Assembly (NCBI GenBank): GCA_024196135.1
Contig: JAMQCK010000269.1
Location: 1 to 32,433, forward strand
Source: Pleurotus ostreatus/Saccharomyces cerevisiae fusant
Taxonomy: Eukaryota > Opisthokonta
Reading direction: 5' to 3'
Length of the DNA: 32,433 nucleotides
Shown here: piece after piece, positions 1 through 10,582 of the stretch
Numbering within the stretch: position 1 is the first letter of the stretch
Layout of the letters: each line of letters opens with the position of its first letter
Notes under the pieces: model-generated
The model's input: the letters and a program-made list of their open reading frames with translations, nothing else
What the model was told of the DNA's origin: nothing
Database searches by the model: none
Program-made: the position numbers and the translations under genes

Positions 1-14
1 TCAAGAACCTTTAG

Positions 15-67
15 ACGAAAAGTCGAGCATGGCGCTGGAGTGGGCGCCTAATGCGTCGGGCGCTTAG
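15..67 (+). other. possible terminal exon of an upstream gene
   Basis: An acceptor-like ...cctttag at 6-14 is followed by an open frame (EKSSMALEWAPNASGA) that stops at TAG 65-67. This could be the last exon of a plus-strand gene entering from the left. It is too short to recognise and chance is a real alternative. The rest of 68-225, just before palC, shows no clear TATA box or other element. Confidence 0.2.
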
Positions 68-225
68 CCCGCATGTGATAATCACTTGCCTCTATCCATC
101 ACAACAGCCTCTTGCCTTTGTCTTTGACCATACGCCTCGAGACGGCAGCATCAAAACTTGCTGCCGGGATAGAAAACCTCGCATCGTAGTCAGAGGACAG
201 AAGCCCAAGGATCGCATCTCCCGCG

Positions 226-1823
226 ATGAGCACATACCTCTACGAACTACCTACGACTGGCGCCATCTCCTTCGCCGACTTCTGCGCCGACCATAGCGCG
301 GCGAAGAACTACTCATCGCACATCACCGATGCGACTCTGCAGCGTGCAAGCCTGCGCGCAGCACTGAAGGAGAGCAAACGCACCGAAGGCGACGAGAGGG
401 ACTACCTGAGACAAGTCAAGGTGCGCGAGAGCACCATCTCCTCCAGTCGATGTATCGCTAACACAGCCCAGGTCATCGACGACTACCTCCCCCAACTCCT
501 CGGCATCATGTCCTGCGTCGCCCACGACGAGATCGGGTTGCGCGAAGAGCCAGGTGCGCGCCCTCCCCTCCCCTCACCCGCACGCTTAACCGAGCGCAAG
601 TCTTCAGCTGGCGCACGACGCTCTCCGCGAACATCCTCCAGCACTCCCCGCGCCTGAACATCCCCACGCTGCACGGCGACCTCGCGTTCGCGCTGCTCAC
701 GTACGCCTTCCTGCTCTCCAATCACGCGCGCGCGGTCGTTGCCCCGCTCGGCGCCTACGAGCACGACCGCTCTATCTCCGATGCGGAGCGCCGCGCGAAG
801 GACGAGAAGCTGAACTTTGCCGTGAGCTTGCTGTGTCGGGCGAGTGGACTGTTTGCGCATATCAGCGAGCGGGTGCTCGTCGATTGGGAAGCCAGCCGCG
901 ATGGGGGTGCCGCTGGGTTTACGCGTCCACCCGATCTGCACAAGGATGTGGTGACCGCGCTCGCGAAGTGCGTACGTCGGGCTGGTACTTTCGATTGGTC
1001 CCAGTCTGACTGATCCCTGTAGAATGGCTCTCGCTGACGCGCAGACGCTCGCAATCAGGAAGCTGCTCACGCGCGCGGCGAACGACAGTGCTGTCAACCC
1101 CGGACCCCCTCTGCCACGATCCCATCCATCGCCCAGCCTGCTCGGAAAACTCCACCTCGAGTGCGCTGAGCTCTACGGCGCTGCGCGAGCATTGGCTATG
1201 ACGCCAGGGTCCGCGTCGAAGGACGCAGGCGTGTCCCATGCACTGCGGGCATATCTCACGACAGAGGCAGCCATTCATGCCGCTCTTGCACACAAATGGC
1301 TAGGCATTGACGCTGGTGAGAACGGCGGGTCGGAGAAGGGCGGCCAAGCAGTGGGCTGGTTGCTATGGGCAAAGAAGGAGCTGGAGGCGATCCGAGATGC
1401 GAGCAAGGGTGTCAAGGGCATCGCGCTCAAGAAAGATGAGGCCAGGGGGTTGCGGAAGGACCGTGTTACTGACGAGCTTGCCACTGTCAATACGTTCCTC
1501 AAGCACTACAAGAAGACGAACGATTCGGTCAGCATGCATACCCTTGCATCGTAACACACGAACTCACATCGCTCCAGATACACTTTCAGCCGGTACCCAC
1601 CCAACCAGAGCTGCAGTCGCGCATACCAGCGGGTCGCGCCGCTGTGGCCGCTAAACCTTATGTGCCGCCGATGCCGGCATTTGGGCCAGGCAGCGTCGAG
1701 TACACGCGAAGGCAGACGGAGAATGTAGAACTACACGATGGTGACGAGCACGCGGAGAGGCCCGCCGCCGATAGAAGTACTTCGGAAACGTCCAACTACT
1801 CAGGCGCAGGGTCTTACTATTGA
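226..1823 (+). CDS. palC: pH-response regulator PalC/Rim23 (BRO1-type domain)
   Basis: Four exons, 226-553, 601-967, 1023-1527 and 1578-1823, encode 481 residues; phases fit at every junction. The start is the first ATG (MSTYLYELPTTGAISF). Residues about 110-118 read VFSWRTTLS, the PalC signature I recognise, and the helical body fits a BRO1-like fold. Family knowledge: PalC binds ESCRT-III (Vps32) on endosomal or plasma membranes and helps recruit the PalA/PalB complex that activates PacC/Rim101 under alkaline conditions. If the last intron (1528-1577, donor GTCAGC, acceptor CTCCAG) is retained, the protein ends early at 1554. Splicing it adds a conserved-looking tail (IHFQPVP, then RAAVAAKPYVPPMP), which is why I extend the gene to TGA 1821-1823. 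A. nidulans PalC is of similar length. The exon structure is firm; the family call is good but rests on motif recognition. Confidence 0.85.
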
Positions 1824-2346
1824 GCTCGTCGTATCGCCCAGTACGTGTCGAGCTACCCTGCATCCTCCAGCTGCTGACTTTTGTCAAGGGCATGTTGTTT
1901 GTACATAGGCATTGACGCTGCAAGATGACGTGAACAATGGCTGCGCACAGGCCTCATGTTCGTGTTCCCTGCCTCGTGACAGGCATCACGGCGTCACAAA
2001 CCCCTGAAAGACCTGCCGCTTTCGGCCTTGCCATTGTCCCAATAAGGTAATTATGGACAACGCGGACATAGCCGGTCACGTCACGCTGCCGACGATGGCC
2101 ATGGGCCGTGTGCATGTCTCATTTAGACTCCGCTTATTCCTGTTTGTGATCCGACGCGCGCGCTGCTATAAAGTGGCCGCGGGGCCTGAGCGCGTTCCTT
2201 TGCGACGACCCGCCTTTGCTTTGAGAGGACCTCTTGGCCCTGCCACTCATCGCGATCGACTGACCGGCTAACAAACGCGCTAACCTGACACTCGGCCTTC
2301 CAGCCACTCAACCCTAGACTCACCTTTTCCTTGCCACTCACACATC
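1824..2346. other. intergenic region palC / 2347 gene
   Basis: No coding exon is evident. The left part is the palC 3' flank. The right part carries a TATA box at 2167-2173 and a pyrimidine-rich stretch (about 2290-2345) directly before the ATG at 2347. Confidence 0.6.
2167..2173 (+). promoter_or_regulatory. TATA box of the 2347 gene
   Basis: TATAAAG lies 174 bp upstream of the ATG at 2347, leaving a 5' UTR of roughly 140 nt that becomes CT-rich near the start codon, as is common in fungal promoters. Confidence 0.45.
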
Positions 2347-4277
2347 ATGCTCTTCCTGGAGCATCTATCCGCGCTTGCGGGGCGCCTGACGGAGCGCGAG
2401 TTCTATAGACAGGTTTCTGCGTGGATCATCGCGCTCGCACTACACGCCAGAAATGGACGCTACCAACCTCCGCGTACCCTTTCCTCGACGCCAGCGCATG
2501 ATCGCCCCTCTAGACCAAATCCGCACAACGATCGAGTCGACGAACCATACATCGTGGCTGAAGACTCCTCATATACCCCACCAGACGACGCACCCTACTA
2601 CACGTTCGATCGGCCCGCCAAATACCATGACGCAGATACCTTTGCCACGAACGCGAACGCGTCGCAACCCCTCAACTCGACCTGTACCGACCTCGTCTGG
2701 ATAGGCGATGTCCCGCCACCGTCCCTTCCTCTTCCCGATCTCTTTCCTGTCATCGCGCTGCTGCTCTTGCTTGGTGTTCTTGTGGGTGCCACGATGGAGG
2801 TGCGTTGCTATCCCTGCGGTCTCGCGTTCACTACTGACACAAAGTTCAAGGTGGCATCGGCGCTGCACGAAGTGAGATACAGTCGTCGCTCTTCGCGATC
2901 GACCACGCCTCCCTCTTTGCGCGACACCTCCTTCCTTGTCTTCCTTGCCTTCTATGTTCTCTATCTATTCACGCAACCTGTTTATGATCTATATATTGGT
3001 GTGTGCAGTGTCGCTCTGCTTCCGTTGATGATGCTGACTTGTAACCTTCAGACGGCGCTGTGGTGTCTGTCTACCACCTTCTCTTGGCTATCGTCCAGGA
3101 CGATCTTGCAGGTGAGCTCACCCAAGTCGTGTCTATCACCACGTCGCTAAAGAATGAATCAGTCCCCTTGCGAACGATCCCTTACCTGGCGCGCGAAGCC
3201 TACAAGGCTTCGAAGCTCGTACTTTCATGCCTTTGGCGTCCCGACTTGATCAGCATCCGGGTAGCGATGGGCGACTCGTGTTATATGCTGTTTGCTATCC
3301 CCTCCTGTGCTTTCACCTACGTCGATGGTAAGTGGTATATAGTGCGGGCGCCGGAAATACATGCTTACGAACCCTTACAGAGCAACATCAAGCATATCTG
3401 AACAGGATTATGGATATCTGCGACTTCTCTCCCAAAACTAATAGCTTGAACTGCTCGATATCATCGACGCGCACTGAGCGTCCGTTCATCGTAACACCGT
3501 CGAAGATGAATCAGGTCGTCACGGCTGTTGAGGATAGCTACTTTTTCGTCGACGAAGGGGTCTCGACTTTCGAAAGGTCGGTAAGCCCAGCGGAGAGCAC
3601 CCTGGCGGATAGCGCTGCTCAGACCGACGGCGAAGGTGAGAATCTTTTGTCGATCTTATGCTGCGATGCTCACCTTGATCACAGATAACTTATGCTCGGC
3701 CTGTCAGCGTGTAATGACGCACGTCAATCAAGCAGACGAGAGCTCGGTCAGCGACACCAGCATGGACATCGTCGCGCAAAACCATGCATTTCCCCAGTTC
3801 CCGCCCGAAAGCACGACCTACGCCGCCCGCCGCGCCGCCATCCCCGCCAAACAAGGCCTCCCCCGCGACCTCGTGCCCGACTGCGCCGAGGACGAGCTCA
3901 TCTTCACCGACGTCGCCGAGCTGCGCATCTACCGCGCGGGCTTCGCCGCCGCCTCCGACGCCGCCGCGCACATCCCGCCCGCGCACCACAAGATCCCCGA
4001 CGTGCCGCGCAAGTACACGTACGCGCAGCGCGACCGGGATGTCTTTTGCTTTGGGTGGTGGGAGTTTCAGTACTTGCGCGATTTGACGGACTTGGGGAAG
4101 CCGCTGAGCTCGGAGTACTACCTGGGGATGATGGCGAAGGAGAAGGATCTGGTGATGATGCCGGGGACGAGGCCGTATCAGGAGACGAGGGCGTGGCGGC
4201 TGGGCTGGTGCGATGACTGGTATTTGACTACCCACCCGATGCGCAATGGACAGCGATCGTGTCGGTCGTGGACTTAG
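2347..4277 (+). CDS. unrecognised protein with two hydrophobic segments
   Basis: Six exons, 2347-2799, 2845-2998, 3052-3111, 3163-3327, 3381-3635 and 3685-4277, join in phase to 559 residues. The N-terminal 130 residues are polar. A hydrophobic helix follows at about 132-151 (LFPVIALLLLLGVLVG) and a second at about 179-202 (SFLVFLAFYVLYLF). The long C-terminal half is soluble, with an Ala-rich helix and a Trp/Tyr-rich stretch (FCFGWWEFQYLRDLTDLG). The first intron is 45 nt, in frame and without a stop, so retaining it would only insert 15 residues. Its GTGCGT donor matches most other introns in the window, so I splice it. I do not recognise the family and assign no function. A membrane location is inferred only from the two hydrophobic stretches. 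Confidence 0.75.
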
Positions 4278-4554
4278 AGGTGTTCGCTCCGACTCAGTTG
4301 TCCTTCCGCTAGATATCTATGTTCTGTAGCCCACACTCACGATTATGTAGCATATTATGACTCGGTTTCCTGCAATGTTATGCTTTACTAGGATCGTCGT
4401 GGCTGAAGCCATCGGCCCTATGCGAGATGTTGGCTACCTTTATCAAGCCTGGGACTTCGAGCTTCCACAGAGGGCCATCGAAAACATTGATCATCATATT
4501 GGGCACGCATCTTACGTGGTACAGCCATACAATCCCTTCGTCTCACACGAAAAT

Positions 4555-7140
4555 CTACCTCGAGGCAGCTTGCAGTATAATGTCGGCAGCCTGAAAGATA
4601 TGAATATCCGTGCTCTCGACGCAAAGGCAAACTAACCTTCTCTGCGATAGCATAAACCGTTGACTGCGGGTGTGCAGCGATATGGAGAGGGATAACCGAG
4701 GCATCCGCCTTCGCTCGGTCAACATTGTAGTGAACACGTATATCCTCATGCCACTTACCACTCGCACATTCGCCGTCCCATACACCTTCAAGTTCGCATC
4801 CACCACACCACCGTCCTCCCGCGGCAGCATCGTCGCCGTGCTCACCGGGTGGAACACCGTCTGGAAATTATCGATCACATACTTCTCCAGCTCCTCCTGC
4901 GTCTGCACCGCCGGGCCCGGCGCGACCTCGCGCGTCAGCGCGGCCTTGTAGCCCTCGGTCTGCACGAGCTTGCGGATGAAGCGCACGGAATCGACGAGGA
5001 GGGTGAGGTCGGCCTTCTGACTGAGGAACTGCGGGTCGATGGCCGGCGCAGCGAGGGGGTCGGCGGATTGGATGTGGACGGAACCGCGGGAGAAGGCGCG
5101 TTGGAGGAGGCCGCCGATGGAGCAGTGGACTTTGCCGGGCTCGGGGGTGATGCCGACAGCCGGGTGGTAGTTGGCCGCTTGCATGATCCTACGGGAAAGT
5201 AAGCTCGGACGCAGAGTAAAGGAGCGAGATACTGACTCGAGCGCGGCGACCGCCGGATTGTCCAGGAGCGCACGCTGCAGCGCCCACGTTTTTGCGACCG
5301 ACGGGAAGGCCTCGCCGCTATCCTTCAATGCCTCGTCGACAGCTGCGCGAACCTCGGCCTCAGGCGTGACAGCTTGCCAGGGTATATACCCGTACGAATA
5401 CGGAAGCGTGGTCAGCATGCCCTTCTTCTCGGAATAGCTGCATGGACCAAACGTCAGTCGAAGTAAAGGCGAAGATACAGGAGGAGCACGCACTATTTCT
5501 TGATTTCTTCCTCAAGGCGTTGCGGGTTCTGCAGCTCGTCCCATGACTCGAGCCCCTCCTTGAGCTCGAAAGCAGTCGGCACGTAGATGTGTTCCTATAC
5601 GGCAATGAGCAGTCATTTGTGCATGCCTTTCCCGTCATGCTTGCCTCTGGCAGGCAGTGAGCAAGCCTCGTCAGAACAACAGCACGAGATGCGACGCACG
5701 TAGGTTTTCTCCGACACCAGGCAGGTCGACGACTGTTTTGATGCCATGCTTCTCCAAGAGCTCCTTGTTGCCGATACCTATTGGCATTGATCATCCGTAC
5801 TCGATATCCATGACATGCCACTCACCTGACAGCTCAAGTACTTGCGGTGTCTGATACGCTCCTGCATGGCGCAGTCAGTGGAAATCATTTGAGAAGGCAA
5901 GAGAACAATCATACCGCCGCTAACGATGACCTCCCTCGTCGCCTTCGCAAACCGCTTCTCTCCGTCCTTGATGTACTCTATGCCTGTCGCGATCACCAGG
6001 CCATCCGGGCTCGTTTGGTCCGCAAAGACAATACGGGCCACATGCGCGCTTGGAATGACTTCGAGATGAGGCAGAGACGACTTCAGCTTGAGGTAAACCT
6101 GCGCACAACATCTGAGTTGTTATCAGTGATCAAGAATGAAAGGTAATTTACCGAAGCGCTCGAAGATCGCGTCGCGTCCGCAGGATCAATATTTGCCAGG
6201 CTCGTCCACGCCCCAAGGTTATCTCCGTCCGACTATACAATGCGTGAGCGACCGAGGTGGAGTCTCACAAACTTCACGGCCGACTTACGCTATCGTAGTT
6301 CGTTTGAAACCCCAGCTCCTTGAACCCTTGGAGGAAGGGCAGATGCACGGACGAGATCTGCGTAGGCGGAGCGACGATGATGGGCCCGGACGTCCCGTGA
6401 GCGGCGGGGTCGAGCTTCAGGAGCGTCGCTTCCTGCGCGCTCTCCGGAGCGACGAGGGTCTCTGACTGTTGATACATCAGCGCAACGCCGGGCGTGCGTG
6501 TAGAATATACGGCATACCTTCTTGAAGTAATGAAGCAGGTTCTTCCAGTTCCAGCCCTCTAGTCCGAGGGTTTCGAGTGCTGGAAATATATGAGCAATTG
6601 CGTACCACGAAGTGGGAGAGCCTACCATCATACTCAGCCGATGACGCCCTACAACTGTTAGAACTTGGGTCTCCGCGTGAGAGACTGTGCTACTCACCGA
6701 TTCCATTGAATGAAGTTTAACTACGTGCGAACGCACTTGAGCTCGGTAGAGGACCCGAAAGCAAATGACCTACCACGCTGGTACCTCCGACACCCTTGCC
6801 TCTACACGAAATGAGCGCCGAGAGCAACAAACTTCTATCATACCCACCGAGGCAGAAACACGGCGCGCGAGTTAGCGTGCGCCTGCGGCTGGGAGAAGAA
6901 AGCCCAGTCGCGGTCCGGATGCCCGATGTTCTTCATGAAAAAGCCTCGAGGAATGATAAGAATATGAAGTGGGACATCACTGTCTTGCTCACCTGGAACA
7001 TTGATCTCTGCGGCTTCGCTGGAGTCTTTGCCAGCTTCGAGAACGAGAACGGACTTGTCTGCCTGCGCAAGTCGGGTAGCCAGCGAAAGGCCCGCTGTGC
7101 CGGCGCCGACGACGATGTAGTCATACTCAGCAACAGCCAT
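4555..7140 (-). CDS. GMC-family FAD oxidoreductase (intracellular), one out-of-phase junction
   Basis: Sixteen exons on the minus strand: 6993-7140, 6848-6944, 6774-6801, 6698-6720, 6626-6648, 6518-6579, 6289-6465, 6152-6232, 5915-6098, 5826-5861, 5700-5777, 5494-5594, 5237-5437, 4759-5188, 4637-4708, 4555-4590. They would give about 592 residues. The ADP-binding motif GAGTAG is at residues 12-17; the GMC signature LPRGKGVGGTSV-LNF and the second signature SGGAYQTPQVLELSGIG are present. The two active-site histidines are visible in FHPVSTATM and HIAAHPQS. There is no signal peptide, unlike secreted aryl-alcohol oxidases, so the enzyme is probably cytosolic or peroxisomal. Family: oxidation of an alcohol or sugar hydroxyl with FAD; the substrate cannot be told. 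Fourteen of the 15 junctions fit in phase. The junction between VGENL (exon 11) and EHIYV (exon 12) does not and is described as a finding. The gene may therefore be damaged. Confidence 0.92.
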
Positions 7141-7747
7141 GTCGAAGGAGATAGGATCTGTGAGCTCAAGCTGCGAGGAGTCGCTAGCGTCGCGTCTCGC
7201 TCGTCAATCCTTTTGAACAACGGGCGCGTGCGAATGCATGCCGTCGAGACCCTCTTCTGCCGTGGGTTGCTGATGAAAGGGTGATGAGGGATGTAAGCCT
7301 GTGGGATTCTGCCGGTGTTATGGGGGCTTGTCCTGAGTTCATTCTAGTGCGGGCACGGTAGACTCCGTGATTATGGGCCGTGGCGAGAGGATCATTCAGA
7401 GTTGTGTGATACTCTACGCGGCATCGGAGGGTCGCGGGACTCGTAGGCCCTATTATCCATTGTAGATCATCAGGATCAGGGTATCAAGGGAGTCTGCGAT
7501 TCAATGGGTTCGCACACGAGAATACCTACGATGATGGTTCGGGAAGAGCACCGTAAGATCCGTGTGGGTCCATGTTCGCACGCCACGTGGGCTTCATCGG
7601 CGGCAGCCGAAGCCACCTTGCACCGAACTGTCATGCCCCTTTCATCCATGGTGCTCCTACTGCTGCCTCCGTTTATCCAAGTGTCTCCTGGAGTCATTCT
7701 AAGCAGGTTTATTCAATTTCTATAAATTATTCTCGCCCGAACTTCAA
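7141..7747. other. intergenic region, promoter side of the GMC gene
   Basis: I see no coding exon. The GMC start codon has no obvious TATA box on the minus strand. A CACGTG lies at 7583-7588 and a plus-strand TATAAAT at 7721-7727. Confidence 0.5.
7721..7727 (+). promoter_or_regulatory. TATA-like element
   Basis: TATAAAT in an AT-rich patch, 20 bp upstream of the ATG at 7748. It may drive the small candidate gene that follows, although the spacing to that ATG is very short. Confidence 0.3.
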
Positions 7748-8019
7748 ATGCAGCTGACCTTTATTCACTCGTGCAACGAGTTCCAAGGTCGCGCTGATGC
7801 CCTCGACGTTCGAGCTCGTACGCTTATAACTGAATGAAGATCAGCATACCTTTGGACATCTTCAATAAGCTGGTTCCTCCTCGCAGACAAGGACATCCCG
7901 TTGATCGCGCTATACTATGCAATGGTCTCCGTCGGGATCGTGAGCTCAGCTCTGACATCTTTCGAAGTTGATTCGTGCAGGATCGCATCTTCACGCACCT
8001 GCGTCCGTATCTCGGATAG
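7748..8019 (+). CDS. candidate 53-residue membrane peptide (spliced)
   Basis: Possible exons 7748-7817, 7887-7939 and 7981-8019 join in phase to a 53-residue protein: a polar start (MQLTFIHSCNEF), one hydrophobic helix (KDIPLIALYYAMVSVGI) and a short tail ending HLRPYLG-stop. The introns have GT-AG ends (GTACGC...GCAG, 69 nt; GTGAGC...GCAG, 41 nt), but the second is shorter than any other intron I use here. Single-helix peptides of this size are typical of mitochondrial inner-membrane subunits, but I cannot match it to one. It could equally be a relic or chance. The middle exon is the most convincing part. Confidence 0.22.
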
Positions 8020-8395
8020 CAAAGAAGCATTGTCGCGCCGAATCCGATCGCGTTGATGACCTCCAGGCTCAAGCAACGGCTATACTCCCGTGTCTTTGTC
8101 CTCCACTTCTGGCCGCAATAGCAGCACCGTGATCCCAGCATCAGCGTGCCGCTGCCAATGTTCACATGGCGCCAACTCGACGCGCCTCTCAGCATCAGGC
8201 GGCCTGACGCGGGGCTGAAGCTAAACGGGACTTCGACTGCATTCCGTGACCCCAGTCGCTGATGCAGATGTGCATGCAACATCGGGGCGCAAGTCAGCGT
8301 GGGACTGCGTATGCGGTGCGGGAGTGCACAGCTCCTTATAAGGGTCACGCTCTCTGCGTACGGTCTTCTTCGGCACGCGTGATCCCTTCGCAGAC
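8020..8395. other. intergenic region upstream of the DUF6534-like gene
   Basis: No supported exon. A 227-codon minus-strand open frame spans part of it, but its composition is Arg/Cys/Ser-rich and shows no motif. TATAAGG at 8337-8343 serves the next gene. Confidence 0.5.
8337..8343 (+). promoter_or_regulatory. TATA box of the DUF6534-like gene
   Basis: TATAAGG is 53 bp upstream of the ATG at 8396, a normal core-promoter distance for a short 5' UTR. Confidence 0.45.
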
Positions 8396-9881
8396 ATGGC
8401 TGCTCCCGAGCTCCTCGCAGTGTGCGCTCGTCGCTTCTTACCGCGCTCTGGACTTCGCGCTGATCGTACTGCAGCCTGGTCCCGCAGTTCATCGGCATCA
8501 TCTTCAACTACCTGCTCTTCGGCGTCTTTATTGTGCAATTATGTGCGAATCCCGCCTTTGCGCTGATATACGGCAGCTCATCAGCTCGTTCTCATAGACC
8601 TCTATGTCACGTTCAGCATCCAGGATCCCTTGCCGATCAAGCTCTTCGGTGCGTTTTTCCAATGAGTCCCGAGGACGTAGCTTATCCCGAGTCCTAGTAT
8701 ACACGATCGCCATACTCGACACCGTTCAGACGGGGTTCTTGACCGATCTCTCGTACGGACTGCTCGTCACTCGCTGGGGGGACGTTGAAGGATTGGCGCA
8801 TCGGCCATGGACAGCACTCACTCTGCTCGTCGTCAACGGACTGGGTGCGTGGCGTGCTAACATATCCACCGACCAAGCTGACGCTCATATCACTTAGTCG
8901 CCGCCATGATTCAGATTTTCTTCTCATGGTCGGGCTTTAGCTACTCATTCCTTCTTTCCCCTCGCTTATGATTCGCGCAGGCGTATATGGGCCTTGTCCG
9001 GCAAGAAACTATGGAGCTACCTGCTCAGCGGCTTCATTGTCATTGTACGTGTCTAGTACTCTGCAAGAAGGTCTTGCCTGACGCATCCTTAAAGGTGGCG
9101 CTCATACAATGCCTTGCCGCGATCATCTCCGGAGCGAGGGTACGCTTTCCCTCCCTCCCTCCGACACATGGCGCCCACCTTACACATCTTTCCAGTCTGC
9201 CGTCATCAGCAAGACGGTGTCGCCGATTGAAACCGTCATCGCGATATTCCCTGGCTGCGTAGTCTGGCTAGCTGGAAGCCTCCTCTGCGATCTCATCATC
9301 ACGGTCTCGATGTTTTTGCTGGTGCGTTTAGCGTGCCCTGGTACGCGACTTGTAATTGAACTCGAGCAGCTCACCCGTTCGCGGCGCGGCACTCCTTTCC
9401 GCCGGACGGAGGACCTTTTGACGCGGATGATCAACCTCACCCTGGAAACGGGGCTCGCGACGACCATAGTCGCAGCACTTGAATTATCCCTTCTCGTCGC
9501 TCGCCCGTATGAGGAGTTCCACGAAGCGCCGTGCGTCCAACTCCTCTTTTGACAGTCAAGCCACTGATAGAAATTGCAGAGGTTACGCGTTGGGAAAGCT
9601 GTACTCAAATGCTCTCCTTGCCACTCTGAACGCGCGCCATCTGCGCCACGCCTCTGGGGAGGTGTCAGACATATCAATGTCTATACGGTCCGCCAGCTCG
9701 ATGCCAGGACGGCGCGTTCTCCTGTCGGACGACTCGGACAACCAAGCGCCCGCCGAGGGCAAGCGGTCCGGTGGGGTTGTTATCACCACGCAGACCTGGG
9801 TATGGTTCTTACTCCATCCAAGTGGAAACGAGTTGCTAACGTATTTTTATACAGAAGGATGCCGGTGCGACCGCCGTGTAA
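8396..9881 (+). CDS. DUF6534-like seven-helix membrane protein
   Basis: Eleven exons, 8396-8421, 8475-8542, 8598-8648, 8698-8844, 8898-8928, 8981-9044, 9095-9139, 9196-9321, 9370-9530, 9580-9799 and 9855-9881, join in phase to 321 residues. The order of elements matches the Agaricomycete DUF6534 family as I know it: an N-terminal helix (FIGIIFNYLLFGVFIVQL), then ILDTVQTGFLTDLSYGLL, the IQIFFSWRIWALSGKKLW loop, WLAGSLLCDLIITVSM, the RRTEDLLTRMINLTLETG helix, and GKLYSNALLATLNAR before a Ser-rich cytoplasmic tail. These proteins are plasma-membrane-like and expanded in mushrooms; their function is unknown. The first exon ends ...GCAGT before a GTGCGC donor, fixing the start as MA-APELLAVLVPQF. 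The tenth intron leaves a nine-codon last exon ending KDAGATAV. Confidence 0.9.
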
Positions 9882-10582
9882 AAGTGTACACCCCGATATC
9901 CCCTTCCTCTGGATTGTATTCGCTCGTTATCTATTCTTTGTACGATTCTGTAGTCTGGTATATACATGTACTGCATCTTGGTTGTACCCTGAATGGTCAG
10001 AATTCTCTGGCGCGAATGAGATGAGCTCATGCGGCTGTCAAAGCCGCACCCACGCGCACTCAAAAGTTCAACCACTGATCACGTGCTACGCAATAACTCC
10101 AGTCGGATATCGCCGAATTCTCTCACGCTGAGCCCATGCCAAGTCCGAGAGCATCCGGACTTGTCTTGAACGTCCACACGGCTCACAGGCTGCGGTGCGC
10201 TTGCGCCTCTGCTCCGCCTGACTCGCAAGTGTTTTCTCAGCCCGGAATAGGACCCGCATTCGCGTATCTGACACACAGAGGGTGGCTAATGATCCTCTTC
10301 GCCTGTCCATTGACCGCATCCCCTCGCGGCCTTCCCGAATCTCAGCGGTTGCGTCCCGAGATTCACCACCATAGACGCTCGGGATAAACGGTTCTTGGTC
10401 TTCATATGCGCTACACGAACGCCATTCTCGGCACCCGAGCTCAACACGGACATCAGCTTCTCCCTGTCTTCTGGTCCCTCACCCGTCCTCTGCGTCTTCC
10501 TTCGCATCACGACATACCTTGTCTCATCGATGTTCTGCATGCACTCTCATCGCCGTCCGAGGCGCCCGTGATCCCTGCAGGC
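9882..10582. other. region between the DUF6534-like and small Cys-rich genes
   Basis: No gene is firmly supported. A perfect 7-bp hairpin (TGCGGCT/AGCCGCA, 5-nt loop) lies at 10030-10048, and a CACGTG at 10080-10085. On the minus strand a frame is open from about 10443 down to a stop at 10086, with charged helical composition (for example TAEIREGREGMRSMDRRRG). It could be a downstream exon of the minus-strand Cys-rich gene, but I could not join it in phase. Confidence 0.4.

Noticed and set aside
483..1097. 204-codon minus-strand frame opposite palC
   Set aside because: It lies across two palC introns and exons that fit in phase; its composition is that of a GC-rich shadow with no motif.
3690..4235. 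181-codon minus frame and 174-codon plus frame over the last exon of the 2347 gene
   Set aside because: Arg/Pro/Val-rich complements of a GC-rich coding exon; the chosen frame joins five other exons in phase.
5189..5236. Reading through 5189-5236 in the GMC gene as coding (it is stop-free)
   Set aside because: Using donor GTCAGT removes exactly 48 nt and joins ALE to IMQAANYHPAVG as in the family; read-through would insert 16 foreign residues.
7868..7963. Resemblance of FLLADKDIPLIALYYAMV to the third helix of Cys-loop ion channels
   Set aside because: Only a dozen residues agree loosely, there is no ligand-binding domain nearby, and such channels are not expected in fungi.
7824..8507. 227-codon minus-strand frame
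   Set aside because: It overlaps the first two exons and TATA box of the DUF6534-like gene and has no recognisable motif.
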